Positions 34,732 through 42,704 of a stretch of DNA of 64,000 nt are shown piece after piece. Position numbers and translations under genes: made by a program. Source of the stretch: Peptococcaceae bacterium BRH_c8a (lineage in GTDB: Bacteria; Bacillota; Desulfotomaculia; Desulfotomaculales; Desulfallaceae); assembly GCA_000961575.1 (NCBI GenBank), contig LADP01000019.1, forward strand, positions 62,001 to 126,000, written 5' to 3'. The notes under the pieces are model-generated. The model did not search any database and was not told the origin of the DNA. It worked only from the letters and a program-made list of their open reading frames with translations. Position 1 is the stretch's first letter, and each line of letters opens with the position of its first letter.

Positions 34732-34759
34732 AAAATTCCGGTACTTAGCCGGAATTTTT
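34732..34759 (+). terminator. Terminator of the dps operon
   Basis: AAAATTCCGG (34732-34741) pairs with CCGGAATTTT (34749-34758) around a short loop; TTTG follows directly. The flanks ACAAAC and GTTTGT extend the dyad, so it may act in both directions. Confidence 0.75.
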
Positions 34760-34816
34760 GTTTGTCTTGCATTTTGTGTCGCCGGAGCGGGAAAAATTTA
34801 TACAGGAGGTTTTGCT

Positions 34817-34978
34817 ATGTTCAGTGATGATAACTTGTTCAAACCAAACGACGGTTCCGGTCACGGTGAAAGCATCAAGAACAGTTTAGCTTTCCAGCAA
34901 GTGGCCCCCGGCAGCAGGCGCCGCCGCGATTTTGTGCGTGCTTACCAAAACTGGGTTCAGTCTACAGCCAATCCATAA
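34817..34978 (+). CDS. Small protein, 53 residues, unknown
   Basis: ATG 34817 lies 6 bases after the strong ribosome site AGGAGGT and opens a 53-codon frame. The product begins FSDDNLFKPNDGSGHGES and has an Arg cluster (GSRRRRDFVRAY) near residue 35, then QNWVQSTANP. No family is recognised. Its last 17 bases overlap, tail to tail, with the end of the Mrr-type gene on the other strand. Confidence 0.6.
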   Translation: MFSDDNLFKPNDGSGHGESIKNSLAFQQVAPGSRRRRDFVRAYQNWVQSTANP

Positions 34979-35894
34979 GCATCTCGTGCTTGCGCAGATA
35001 GGAAAGAATGAGTCCTGATAACCCGACAAACAGGTTAATCACACCGATGGCCAGGTATACTGTGCCGATGAAACCGCCCTGCAGTGCCGAAATGATGATG
35101 AAAATAATGCCCAGGAAGACAAAAGATAACGCTTTGCCACGGGAGAACATAATGTTCTCCTTGATGGAAAGGGCCATTTCATACCCGGAAATGCGGCTTT
35201 CTTTCTCATCGCGCCATTTTTCGTCCGGAAACACCGGGTGGTTGGCTCTCTTGGCCATGCGCAGCACGGCATGACCGTCTACGAGATGGATGCGTACCTG
35301 CCCCCGCATCCGGCGTACGAACCGGCGGGTTTCATCGGTAAAAGAGCCGGAGGTAAACACGATTCCGCTATCGAACCCGGCCTGCTTTACTTCGGTATAG
35401 AATTTTTGCATCTTCCCGGCTGTGATTTTAAGGTCGTCCGGGCCAGAGTTTACGCACATGACCCCCACTTTGCGGTTGCGGATATAACCGGTCAGGTCAA
35501 TTGTGGAATCACCGCCCGGGGCCAGCACCTTAAACCCCGTAGCCGGGAGAATGGCTTCCATTAACTCTTTCACCAGTACCGCAAAATCCCCGGGTGATGC
35601 CATTTCTTTGAGGTTTTCCCTACACTTGCGGGCAGAATACCAGATGTCCCGGTGTTGGTGCAAAGTTTTGTTTTTGTGTCTGTGGTACCAGACCACCAAC
35701 CAGGTGCCCAGCGCCAGCACCAGTACCGTTAAGGTGCCGGATAATACCGGGGCCAGTGGCAGTACGCGTACGGTCAGGGCTGCCAATAGCCACACCAGCA
35801 ACAGGGCCAGCAGTATGTCGATGACCCGGGCTAGACGGGTACGGTCGTCCCGGGCAGGATTTTGCACGTAATAATGAGGCTTGTCTTTAGTCAT
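34962..35894 (-). CDS. Membrane protein with an Mrr-type (PD-D/ExK) nuclease fold, probably inactive
   Basis: The 310-residue protein has two N-terminal helices (residues about 24-70), a restriction-endonuclease-like domain (about 95-225), and two C-terminal helices. The domain shows FAVLVKELMEAILPATGFKVL, GDSTIDLTGYIRNRKVGVMCVNS and FDSGIVFTSGSFTDETRRFVRRMRGQVRIHLVDGHAV, as in Mrr_cat. In active enzymes the strand after the IDL Asp ends in Q/E-x-K; here it reads VGVMCVNS, so the catalytic Lys is lost. A role in DNA or nucleotide sensing at the membrane is possible; function unknown. Confidence 0.65.
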   Translation of the reverse strand: MTKDKPHYYVQNPARDDRTRLARVIDILLALLLVWLLAALTVRVLPLAPVLSGTLTVLVLALGTWLVVWYHRHKNKTLHQHRDIWYSARKCRENLKEMASPGDFAVLVKELMEAILPATGFKVLAPGGDSTIDLTGYIRNRKVGVMCVNSGPDDLKITAGKMQKFYTEVKQAGFDSGIVFTSGSFTDETRRFVRRMRGQVRIHLVDGHAVLRMAKRANHPVFPDEKWRDEKESRISGYEMALSIKENIMFSRGKALSFVFLGIIFIIISALQGGFIGTVYLAIGVINLFVGLSGLILSYLRKHEMLMDWL

Positions 35895-35987
35895 GACTCT
35901 CCTCCATAATTAACAGTTATATTCTACCAGTTATATACCAAATTATTGCCGATTTAGTTGCTTTGTAATCATCGGGGGTGTTCTTAA

Positions 35988-36596
35988 TTGCTCGAACGTG
36001 AAGAACTGGAAGCAAAATACGCCGCCCTGGACCGGGTAATTGACCGGTACCACTGCGACAAAGATCAATTAATCCGGGTTTTGCAGGAGGCCCAAGAGGT
36101 GTTTGGTTACCTGCCGGAGGAGGTGCAGACTTATGTCGCCGGGAAGATGGACCTGCCTGTGAGCGAAGTGAACGGGGTGGTTACTTTTTACTCCCTGTTT
36201 GCCACCGAGCCCCAGGGCCGCTTTTCTATTAACGTCTGCACCGGTACCGCCTGCTACGTGCAGGGAGCGCAAAACTTACTGGAAGATTTTAAAAGAAGCC
36301 TTAACCTGACAGATAATGATACTACCCCGGACGGGTTATTTACGGTCAAAAGCACCCGCTGCATCGGTGCCTGCGGCCTGGCTCCAGTGCTGACGGTAAA
36401 CGATGAGGTGCATGGCAAACTGACTCGTAAGGATGTTGCCAAATTGCTGCGCACCTACAAGCGGAAAGGGGACACCCCTTCTAATGAAATTAAAGAGGTT
36501 ACTAAGGAATGTCCCCAACCGAGGAGGGTGAAGGATATTGATCAGGTCCCTGCAGGACTTGGAACAGATCAGGAACAACCGCCGGCCGGACATTGA
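35988..36596 (+). CDS. NuoE/HydC-like [2Fe-2S] subunit
   Basis: The 202-residue protein has the 24-kDa subunit pattern: an N-terminal helical bundle (LIRVLQEAQEVFGYLPEEVQTYVAGKM), FYSLFATEPQGRFSINVCTGTACYVQGA and STRCIGACGLAPVLTVND, giving four Cys for one [2Fe-2S] cluster in a thioredoxin fold. A 40-residue C-terminal tail follows. It starts with TTG after GGGGGTG and overlaps the NuoF-like gene by 59 bases. Such pairs feed electrons between NAD(P)H and hydrogenases or formate dehydrogenases. Confidence 0.85.
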   Translation: MLEREELEAKYAALDRVIDRYHCDKDQLIRVLQEAQEVFGYLPEEVQTYVAGKMDLPVSEVNGVVTFYSLFATEPQGRFSINVCTGTACYVQGAQNLLEDFKRSLNLTDNDTTPDGLFTVKSTRCIGACGLAPVLTVNDEVHGKLTRKDVAKLLRTYKRKGDTPSNEIKEVTKECPQPRRVKDIDQVPAGLGTDQEQPPAGH

Positions 36597-38412
36597 ACTG
36601 CGTATCAGCAGGGAGGAGCAAAACGGGCAGAAACACGTGCTGGTATGCACGGGAACCGGCTGTGTATCTTCTGCCAGTCATGGAATATTGGAAGAGCTGC
36701 AAAAGGAAATTCGGTCTGCCGGTATAAATAAAAAGGTTAAAGTTTTCAAGACCGGTTGTTTCGGTTTCTGCAAGCTGGGGCCCATTGTAATGGTTCATCC
36801 CGGTGATTATTTTTACTGCCTGGTGGAAAAGAAGGACGTCCGGGAACTGGTGCGGGAACACTTGAAAAATAACCGGGTGGTGGAAAGGCTGCTGTACCGG
36901 GACGAGGTGGCCGGCGGCCCGGTACAGCGGCGCTCGGAGATCCATTTCTTTCAGGCCCAGAACCGGGTGGCCCTGCGTAACTGCGGCCTGATCAACCCGG
37001 AAGATATTCATGAGTTTATTGCCGCGGACGGGTATTTTGCTCTGGCCGAAGTACTGCTGCACCGGAAACCCGGTGAGGTAATCGACCTGGTTTTGCATTC
37101 GGGGCTGCGGGGTCGGGGCGGCGGCGGGTTTCCGGTGGGTAAAAAGTGGGCGGTGGCGGCGGAATCGCCCGGGGATGAAAAATACGTGGTGTGCAATGCC
37201 GACGAGGGCGATCCCGGCGCTTTCATGGACCGCAGTATTCTTGAAGGCGACCCGCACAGCGTACTTGAAGCGATGACGATCGCGGGGTATTGCATTGGTG
37301 CCCGGCAGGGTTACATTTACGTGCGGGCGGAATATCCCATTGCTGTAGAACGATTGGAAATAGCCATTCAAGAAGCACGCAAGCTGGGTTTGCTGGGTGA
37401 CAATATCTTGGGCACGGGCTTTCGTTTTGACATTGACCTGCGCCTGGGGGCCGGGGCTTTTGTGTGCGGCGAAGAAACCGCCCTGCTCCGCTCGGCCGTT
37501 GGCCAGCGGGGCGAGCCCCGCCCCCGCCCTCCCTATCCGGCCCAATGTGGTTTGTACGAAAAGCCCACCTTGCTGAACAACGTGGAGACTTTTGCCAATA
37601 TCCCGGTGATTATCCGGTACGGCTCCCGCTGGTACGCCACGATGGGTACCGAAAAAAGCAGAGGAACCAAGGTTTTTTCATTGGCCGGCAAGATTAACAA
37701 TACGGGCTTAATCGAGGTCCCTATGGGCACCACGCTGCGCACCGTGGTGTTTGACATTGGCGGTGGCGTGCCCCTGGGCCGAGAATTTAAGGCGGTGCAA
37801 ACCGGCGGGCCATCGGGCGGTTGCCTGCCGGCCGCACACCTGGACACGCCCATTGAATATGAGTCGCTTAAAGAAAAGGGCTCCATGATGGGCTCCGGCG
37901 GGCTAATTGTGATGGACGAAACAGACTGTATGGTTGATATTGCCAAGTTCTACCTGGAGTTTAGCCAGGACGAATCCTGCGGCCAGTGTACCCCCTGCCG
38001 GGTAGGTACCAAACGAATGCTGGAAATACTAGAACGGATTACCGAGGGTAAAGGTGAAATGGAGGATCTGGATACCCTGGAGGAACTGGGGGCCGAAATA
38101 AGGGACGCCTCCCTTTGCGGACTAGGTGTGGCGGCGCCCAACCCGGTACTTTCGACAATGCATTATTTCCGTGACGAGTACGAAGCACATATCAGGGATA
38201 AAAAATGCCCGGCGGGTGTGTGCCGAGCTCTGCTGGACTATTCCATAGACGAGGAAAAGTGCATTTCCTGCGGCATTTGCAGTAAGGCCTGCTCGGTGGG
38301 TGCCATCATTGGGGAGCAAAAGGGCCGGCCTTACTTTATCGACCGCCAGTTGTGTCTTAAGTGCGGGGCTTGTATTGCCCGCTGCCCCAAGGATGCCATT
38401 TTTACCGGTTAA
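36538..38412 (+). CDS. NuoF/HydB-like flavin and iron-sulfur subunit
   Basis: The 624-residue protein has four parts: an N-terminal thioredoxin-like [2Fe-2S] domain (CTGTGCVSSA, KTGCFGFCKLGP), the NuoF FMN/NAD core (GLRGRGGGGFPVGKKW, ADEGDPGAFMDR, GAYVCGEETALL-type GAGAFVCGEETALLRS), the 4Fe-4S motif DESCGQCTPCRVG, and two C-terminal 4Fe-4S motifs (CISCGICSKAC, CLKCGACIARC). This is the HydB arrangement of NAD-linked bifurcating enzymes. The usual third subunit (HydA or a formate dehydrogenase) does not follow; a terminator does. The TTG start follows GAGGAGGGTG. Confidence 0.88.
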   Translation: MIRSLQDLEQIRNNRRPDIELRISREEQNGQKHVLVCTGTGCVSSASHGILEELQKEIRSAGINKKVKVFKTGCFGFCKLGPIVMVHPGDYFYCLVEKKDVRELVREHLKNNRVVERLLYRDEVAGGPVQRRSEIHFFQAQNRVALRNCGLINPEDIHEFIAADGYFALAEVLLHRKPGEVIDLVLHSGLRGRGGGGFPVGKKWAVAAESPGDEKYVVCNADEGDPGAFMDRSILEGDPHSVLEAMTIAGYCIGARQGYIYVRAEYPIAVERLEIAIQEARKLGLLGDNILGTGFRFDIDLRLGAGAFVCGEETALLRSAVGQRGEPRPRPPYPAQCGLYEKPTLLNNVETFANIPVIIRYGSRWYATMGTEKSRGTKVFSLAGKINNTGLIEVPMGTTLRTVVFDIGGGVPLGREFKAVQTGGPSGGCLPAAHLDTPIEYESLKEKGSMMGSGGLIVMDETDCMVDIAKFYLEFSQDESCGQCTPCRVGTKRMLEILERITEGKGEMEDLDTLEELGAEIRDASLCGLGVAAPNPVLSTMHYFRDEYEAHIRDKKCPAGVCRALLDYSIDEEKCISCGICSKACSVGAIIGEQKGRPYFIDRQLCLKCGACIARCPKDAIFTG

Positions 38413-38453
38413 GAATTTGGTTTGCTTTTTAATCTTGCTTGATGATAGGTAAG

Positions 38454-38506
38454 CAAAAAAAGGGCAGGTAATTTTTGTAATCAAAAAAGCTACCTGCCCT
38501 TTTTTG
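38454..38506. terminator. Bidirectional terminator between nuoF-like and arsR
   Basis: AAAAAAAGGGCAGGTA (ends 38470) pairs with TACCTGCCCTTTTTT (from 38491) around a 20-base loop. The A-run on one side and the T-run on the other allow termination of the plus-strand NuoE/NuoF transcript and of the minus-strand arsR transcript. Confidence 0.8.
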
Positions 38507-38528
38507 TCTCCGGAAGTCTTTTATTTCA

Positions 38529-38894
38529 TTATTTTGCCTTGAGGCAGGAATGCATTCCTTTTTCCATACGCAGACAGGCACCGTATTCCCGATGCGTCTG
38601 CCGATTTTCCAAGTTATCACGTAATTGATCAAATAAGTCAGTATTAGATGCCAACCGTTGTTCAAAAACTTTTTGATCCAAGGAATAAAATACCCAGCGG
38701 CCATCTTTATCATCTTGAACTATACCGCTTTTCTTTAAGAGCCTTAGGTGGTGGGAAACAGCCGGCTGAGACATACCTAAGTCATCCATGATTTCACAAA
38801 CACACATATCCCGTCTGGACAACATCAGGATAATTTTTAGCCGGGTTTCATCAGCTAAAATTTTTAAGAAATCCAGCACATCTTTTTTCATCAT
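38529..38894 (-). CDS. arsR: ArsR-family metalloid-sensing repressor
   Basis: The 121-residue protein is an ArsR/SmtB winged helix: FLKILADETRLKIILMLS, then MCVCEIMDDLGMSQPAVSHHLRLLKKSGIV. The CVC pair in the alpha-3 helix is the classical As(III)/Sb(III) site of E. coli-type ArsR. The Cys-containing tail (GACLRMEKGMHSCLK) adds two more Cys. It follows the HesB-like selenoprotein gene by 61 bases and is probably co-transcribed with the ACR3 gene. It is the natural candidate for the four ATAAR-N6-CTTAT operators. Confidence 0.88.
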   Translation of the reverse strand: MMKKDVLDFLKILADETRLKIILMLSRRDMCVCEIMDDLGMSQPAVSHHLRLLKKSGIVQDDKDGRWVFYSLDQKVFEQRLASNTDLFDQLRDNLENRQTHREYGACLRMEKGMHSCLKAK

Positions 38895-38955
38895 AAATCT
38901 CCCTACTTAAAATAATAACCCCGGGGCATTTTTTCGTTTTATTTTCTCAGGCGAG

Positions 38956-39255
38956 TTAACTTGTTAAAAAGTCTATCCCCTCAACCATTATTTTTTTAAA
39001 CCATAGCAGTTTACTTAAAGTAATTATTAACCCGTCATCTTTTATGTTCAAGCCATTTTTAATGTGTACTTTGATATCTTTTGTTTCATACGTTCGATAT
39101 TCTTCTTCGCCCACCGGGCGTTGTGGTTCCACGAACAGCACGGGCGCGGAACCACAACGATTTCACCCCCGCCATACCGTGGTTACCAGCAGGTGGCCGC
39201 CTTTGTTAATGATATAATCCCGGGCTTGGGGCTCGATGGTTATTTTCAATGCCAT
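38956..39255 (-). CDS. HesB-like selenoprotein (in-frame UGA as Sec31)
   Basis: ATG 39255 starts 3 bases after the ACR3 stop and the frame runs 100 codons to TAA at 38956, with one in-frame TGA at 39163-39165 (codon 31). The part before it (ITIEPQARDYIINKGGHLLV) and after it (VFVEPQRP-like LFVEPQRPVGEEEY, DIKVHIKNGL, LLWFKKIMVEGIDFL) read as one HesB-like/CC-Se-motif protein; UGA stands in the WRG-U-NRCGS segment. A perfect 12-bp hairpin begins 3 bases after the UGA, as expected of a bacterial SECIS. Conventional gene calls would split or drop it. Function unknown; neighbours suggest metalloid handling. Confidence 0.8.
39119..39159 (-). promoter_or_regulatory. Bacterial SECIS hairpin of the HesB-like selenoprotein
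   Basis: On the minus strand CGTTGTGGTTCC (39159-39148) pairs perfectly with GGAACCACAACG (39130-39119), leaving a 17-base loop that begins with G. The stem begins 3 bases after the UGA, and the loop 15 bases after it. Position and form agree with bacterial SECIS elements, which lie in the coding sequence just downstream of the Sec codon and bind SelB. Confidence 0.75.
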
Positions 39256-39258
39256 CAC

Positions 39259-40365
39259 CTACTTCCCTTTGGCCGCCGAGGGAGTTTTAACCTCAAACCA
39301 GTGTCTGGTGCGCAAGCAGAACCTTACCAGCAACAGCATTAAAGGCACCTCAATAAGTACGCCTACCACAGTAGCCAGGGCGGCGCCGGAAGCAAGACCA
39401 AACAGGGTGGCGGCTGTGGCTATGGCCACCTCAAAATGGTTGCTGGCCCCAATCATAGCCGTGGGTGCGGCATCCTCGTAGCTAAGTTTAAGGAATTTGG
39501 CAGCCACGTAACCGATGATAAAAATAACCACTGTTTGGATAAACAGGGGAACGGCAATCATGCCGATGACCAGGGGTTGCTGAAGAATAACTTCTCCCTG
39601 CAGCATAAAAAGAAAAATCAAAGTAATTAAAAGGGCGATCATAGATACTTTGCCGGTATGTTTTAAAAACACGGCTTCGTACCATTCCACTCCTTTTCTT
39701 TTAAGCAGGTTGCTGCGGGTAAAATACCCCGCCACCAGAGCCACCCCAACATAAAATAATATCGCGTAAGCCAAAGTGGCAAAGGGGATGGTTATATCGG
39801 ATACACCCAGCAAAAGGCTGCCTAGCGGCGCGTACAAAAACAACATGGTTAGCGAATTTATGGCCACCATCACCAGGGTATGGCCCATAAACCCCTTGGC
39901 CAGATAACTCCAGACCAGTACCATCGCGGTACAGGGAGCAATACCCAGCAAAATCATCCCGGCTATGTAGGAGTCGGCCATGTCGGCAGGGATAAAAGGT
40001 GCCCAGATGTAACGCATAAATATAATGGCAAAAAATAGCATGGTAAATGGCTTGATGGCCCAGTTCACTACTAAAGTTAATAATACCGGTTTTGGTGCCC
40101 GAATGGCCTGGGTTACTTCACTGAAATCAATCTGCACCATAATTGGGTACATCATCAGGAAAAGCAATACCGCAATGGGAATGTTGACCGCTGTGCCCGG
40201 CACTTGCATGGCGTTAAGGGTTTCTGCCACGTTGGGAAAAGCTGCTCCCAGGGCGATGCCGATAACGATACATAGTAATACCCACAAGGTCAGGTATTTT
40301 TCAAAAACCCCCAGGTTTCTTTCTTTTTGTAGCTGCCTTATTTTTACAGCTGCTTGTTGATCCAT
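39259..40365 (-). CDS. acr3: ACR3-family arsenite efflux permease
   Basis: The 368-residue protein has ten membrane segments and the ACR3 signature GIAPCTAMVLVWSYLAKG with the essential Cys near residue 150, plus IGASNHFEVAIATAATLFGLASGAALATVVGVLIEVPLMLLLV at the end. ACR3 exports arsenite, driven by proton motive force. ATG 40365 follows AAAGGAGTTG; a longer frame to 40407 is less likely. A promoter with an ATAAR-N6-CTTAT operator lies about 110 bases upstream. The HesB-like selenoprotein gene follows 3 bases after its stop. Confidence 0.9.
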   Translation of the reverse strand: MDQQAAVKIRQLQKERNLGVFEKYLTLWVLLCIVIGIALGAAFPNVAETLNAMQVPGTAVNIPIAVLLFLMMYPIMVQIDFSEVTQAIRAPKPVLLTLVVNWAIKPFTMLFFAIIFMRYIWAPFIPADMADSYIAGMILLGIAPCTAMVLVWSYLAKGFMGHTLVMVAINSLTMLFLYAPLGSLLLGVSDITIPFATLAYAILFYVGVALVAGYFTRSNLLKRKGVEWYEAVFLKHTGKVSMIALLITLIFLFMLQGEVILQQPLVIGMIAVPLFIQTVVIFIIGYVAAKFLKLSYEDAAPTAMIGASNHFEVAIATAATLFGLASGAALATVVGVLIEVPLMLLLVRFCLRTRHWFEVKTPSAAKGK

Positions 40366-40471
40366 AAAAACAACTCCTTTCTGTATTAACTTGTTATTAA
40401 AATTCATCTATTAGTCCTAAAATATTGGTTTTGAAATTCAAACCTTAATCATCTATTATGGCCCATGATAT

Positions 40472-40516
40472 ATAAAAACTTGCTTATATAATAATTACCT
40501 ATACCTTACAAGTCAA
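40472..40516 (-). promoter_or_regulatory. Promoter and ArsR-type operator of the ACR3 operon
   Basis: On the minus strand TTGACT (-35, 40516-40511), a 17-base spacer and TATTAT (-10, 40493-40488) form a good housekeeping promoter. Directly after the -10 box lies the dyad that reads ATAAAAACTTGCTTAT on the plus strand (40472-40487), covering the start point. The 17-mer TTGCTTATATAATAATT (40480-40496) is repeated exactly at 47242-47258, upstream of the thioredoxin-like selenoprotein operon. Confidence 0.75.
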
Positions 40517-40554
40517 CAGCTTTTTGTTAAATACCTGTTAGCTCTTAGATATTT

Positions 40555-41766
40555 TTAAGGGCAGGCAATCAACTGTCTGGACCAGAGACATTCGGCGCAG
40601 GAAGGGCTGTTGCCCCAACAATCACTGTCATTGTTATCCACGTAAGAGCAGCCGTCCATGAACTTGCAATCGGTACAGGAGGGGAACTGAAAATCATTAA
40701 CCGCCCGCCGGAAGTTAATGTAAATGGGTTCGGTCCAAATATGATCCAGAAGTTCTTTAGCCACGTTGCCCAGGTAAAAAGGATACATTTCCTTGATGCG
40801 CCCATAAATATAGCAGTTGTACGAATGCATTAACGCATAACAGGGTGAAACAAATCCCTTGTTATTGATTACCATTGCCCTGTCCTCAACAAATTTGCAG
40901 TGCCTTTCGGTGCGCAATTTGATATGCGGCATTTGGGCTTGAACCATCAGCATAGCATCATTGCCGAAAGGTGTGCCTGTATCGTCTATGTCATAAAGGA
41001 TTTGATCTTTCATTTCTTCATTATAAGGCAGCACATTGGTAACAATCATCCGGCGCGCTTTTAATTCCCGCACCAGTTTGGCCAGAGTGGGAAGTTTATG
41101 ATAATTATCCTTGGTGGCCACAAACTCAATGCCCAGTTCAGGATAGCGTACGCCCCTTTGGGCTTTTATTTCATTCAGCAGCTTCAAATTGTCCAGCACC
41201 CCGTGGAAATCCGCCCCCTGCCGGATATGGCAGTATTCCTCCTCGTCCGGGCCGTCCAGCGAAACAAATATCATATCCAGCTTGAGGTCAATCAGCTTAT
41301 TGATCACCTCTGCTGATAATAAAGAACCATTGGTAATCACTTCAGTCCGCAAACCTCTGGATTTTATCGTTTTTAGCATTTCCAAAAACCGCGGGTGGCT
41401 GAAGGGTTCTCCGAAACCGCCGAAATGTACACACTCAAGCGCCGGCAGTAGATCCAAGCTCTGGGCGATGCGCTCAAAAACACTCCACTCCATGTGGGCC
41501 AGATCGTCCTGCCAGGAATTTCTGATGCAGGTTGTGCAGGCAAAGTTGCACACCGTGGTGGCTTCAATATATAATTTTTTAACATCAACGACCCGGGGGA
41601 TAATTTGGAAACCATTTTGAGTTTTAATGCATAACGCCTCTACAGCTTCGTTGTTACCTTTAGTTTGACTAATATCCGAGGGCAAAATCATCTGGCCGCC
41701 CTGCTTAATGGAGACAGTTTGACCCGCTTGAAAGCTGTTGCCTGTAATTACATATCCCTTTGACAT
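40555..41766 (-). CDS. Radical SAM/SPASM protein, putative metalloenzyme maturase
   Basis: The 403-residue protein has an N-terminal beta-rich domain of about 60 residues (GYVITGNSFQAGQTVSIKQGG), the radical SAM core with the cluster motif CNFACTTC near residue 73, GGFGEPFSHP, NGSLLSAE and SLDGPDEEEYCHIR, and a Cys-rich SPASM tail (CTDCKFMDGC, CWGNSPSCAEC). The overall shape is that of maturases linked to tungsten-containing aldehyde oxidoreductases, but no such oxidoreductase is in the window. Its own operator upstream ties it to the lipoyl/selenoprotein regulon. Confidence 0.75.
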   Translation of the reverse strand: MSKGYVITGNSFQAGQTVSIKQGGQMILPSDISQTKGNNEAVEALCIKTQNGFQIIPRVVDVKKLYIEATTVCNFACTTCIRNSWQDDLAHMEWSVFERIAQSLDLLPALECVHFGGFGEPFSHPRFLEMLKTIKSRGLRTEVITNGSLLSAEVINKLIDLKLDMIFVSLDGPDEEEYCHIRQGADFHGVLDNLKLLNEIKAQRGVRYPELGIEFVATKDNYHKLPTLAKLVRELKARRMIVTNVLPYNEEMKDQILYDIDDTGTPFGNDAMLMVQAQMPHIKLRTERHCKFVEDRAMVINNKGFVSPCYALMHSYNCYIYGRIKEMYPFYLGNVAKELLDHIWTEPIYINFRRAVNDFQFPSCTDCKFMDGCSYVDNNDSDCWGNSPSCAECLWSRQLIACP

Positions 41767-41870
41767 GATTTACCTCCTGCTGGCATTGTTAGCATATAAC
41801 ACATTGCATTGTCCTATAACGGAACATGTGTAACAATTCAGTCTAGTTGAGTATGCCGGTTTGGTTATAT

Positions 41871-41886
41871 ATAAAAGTTTACTTAT
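41871..41886 (-). promoter_or_regulatory. ArsR-type operator upstream of the radical SAM gene
   Basis: ATAAAAGTTTACTTAT fits the ATAAR-N6-CTTAT pattern shared by four upstream regions in this part of the window. It lies 105 bases before the radical SAM start and 72 bases after the end of the lipoate-ligase gene. The promoter boxes here are less clear (TTGCTT, then TTTATA at 17 bases). Confidence 0.6.
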
Positions 41887-41957
41887 ATTTTTAAGCAAAT
41901 GCAATACCACACAACTATGCATATAGCAGGTGAAAATCATATTAATAAACCTCGTAA

Positions 41958-42704
41958 TTATTCATCCGACAAGGCTACACGGTTGTCTACCCGTACAAAT
42001 GTAATATCCAACTCCTGCTCAAAACCGGCAATAATTGCTTCCTGAACTTCTTCAGCCGTCACCGGGCGGGCTAAAATCTCTTCCAGGCTGGTTACTTTGC
42101 ATTTTAAAAGCTCGGCCTCGGTACCGGCAAATATCTTGGCCAGCAGGTCACCCTGTGGCTTCAATAAAATTGAACCGTGCTGCAGCAGTGCAGCGCCAAT
42201 TCTTTTCTGGGCGCTGCCGATAATTTTCCTGCCACACCAGGTGATATCCCCTGGTGTGGCCAGGGCAAAGCAGGACGCCGGGAAAGGTGCCCCGTATTTC
42301 TCTTCACCAAATGATGCGTTTACTCCTAAAAGGGCCAGGCCGGCCAGTAGACCCCGGCAGATGTAACGGTAGGACTCCGCAAGGCTGGCCGGCATATCCC
42401 GTCCGGCCCGGGCCGTCACACTGTAGGTGAGATCGCCCCAGTGCAGCACGGCCCGCCCGCCGGTAATTCGTTTTACGGTCACAATGCCCAGTTCGTCCAG
42501 TGCCTTTTGATCCAGGCCGTCCTCTTGTTGAAAATACCCCAGGGAAACGGCGGGTGGCGACCACCGGTAAAACCGCAGAGTGGGGGTTGAGTTCGCACCA
42601 GACTGCTCGGCAAGCAGCGCCTCGTCGACAGCCATGTTTGTCTGGGGCTCCTGCGCATCCTGGATGATTAGACGCCAGACTTTTCCCCGCTCACTTCCCG
42701 TCAT
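41958..42704 (-). CDS. Lipoate-protein ligase / lipoyl transferase (LplA/LipM family)
   Basis: The 248-residue protein has the biotin/lipoate ligase fold: TNMAVDEALL near residue 20, RFYRWSPPAVSLGYFQ, VKRITGGRAVLHWGDLTYSV (lipoyl-AMP loop) and KIIGSAQKRIGAALLQHGSI with the catalytic Lys. It attaches lipoate or octanoate to carrier lysines. ATG 42704 follows AGGAGTG and overlaps the lipA end by 14 bases; the longer frame lies inside lipA. With LipA next door, the pair supplies lipoyl groups to the GcvH-like carrier. Confidence 0.85.
   Translation of the reverse strand: MTGSERGKVWRLIIQDAQEPQTNMAVDEALLAEQSGANSTPTLRFYRWSPPAVSLGYFQQEDGLDQKALDELGIVTVKRITGGRAVLHWGDLTYSVTARAGRDMPASLAESYRYICRGLLAGLALLGVNASFGEEKYGAPFPASCFALATPGDITWCGRKIIGSAQKRIGAALLQHGSILLKPQGDLLAKIFAGTEAELLKCKVTSLEEILARPVTAEEVQEAIIAGFEQELDITFVRVDNRVALSDE

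Noticed and set aside
36502-37545. Long minus-strand frame of 347 codons
   Set aside because: It lies inside the NuoF-like gene, has no family features, and the plus strand has all cofactor motifs.
38956-39141. Separate 61-residue gene
   Set aside because: It is the part of the HesB-like selenoprotein after the UGA and has no start signal of its own.
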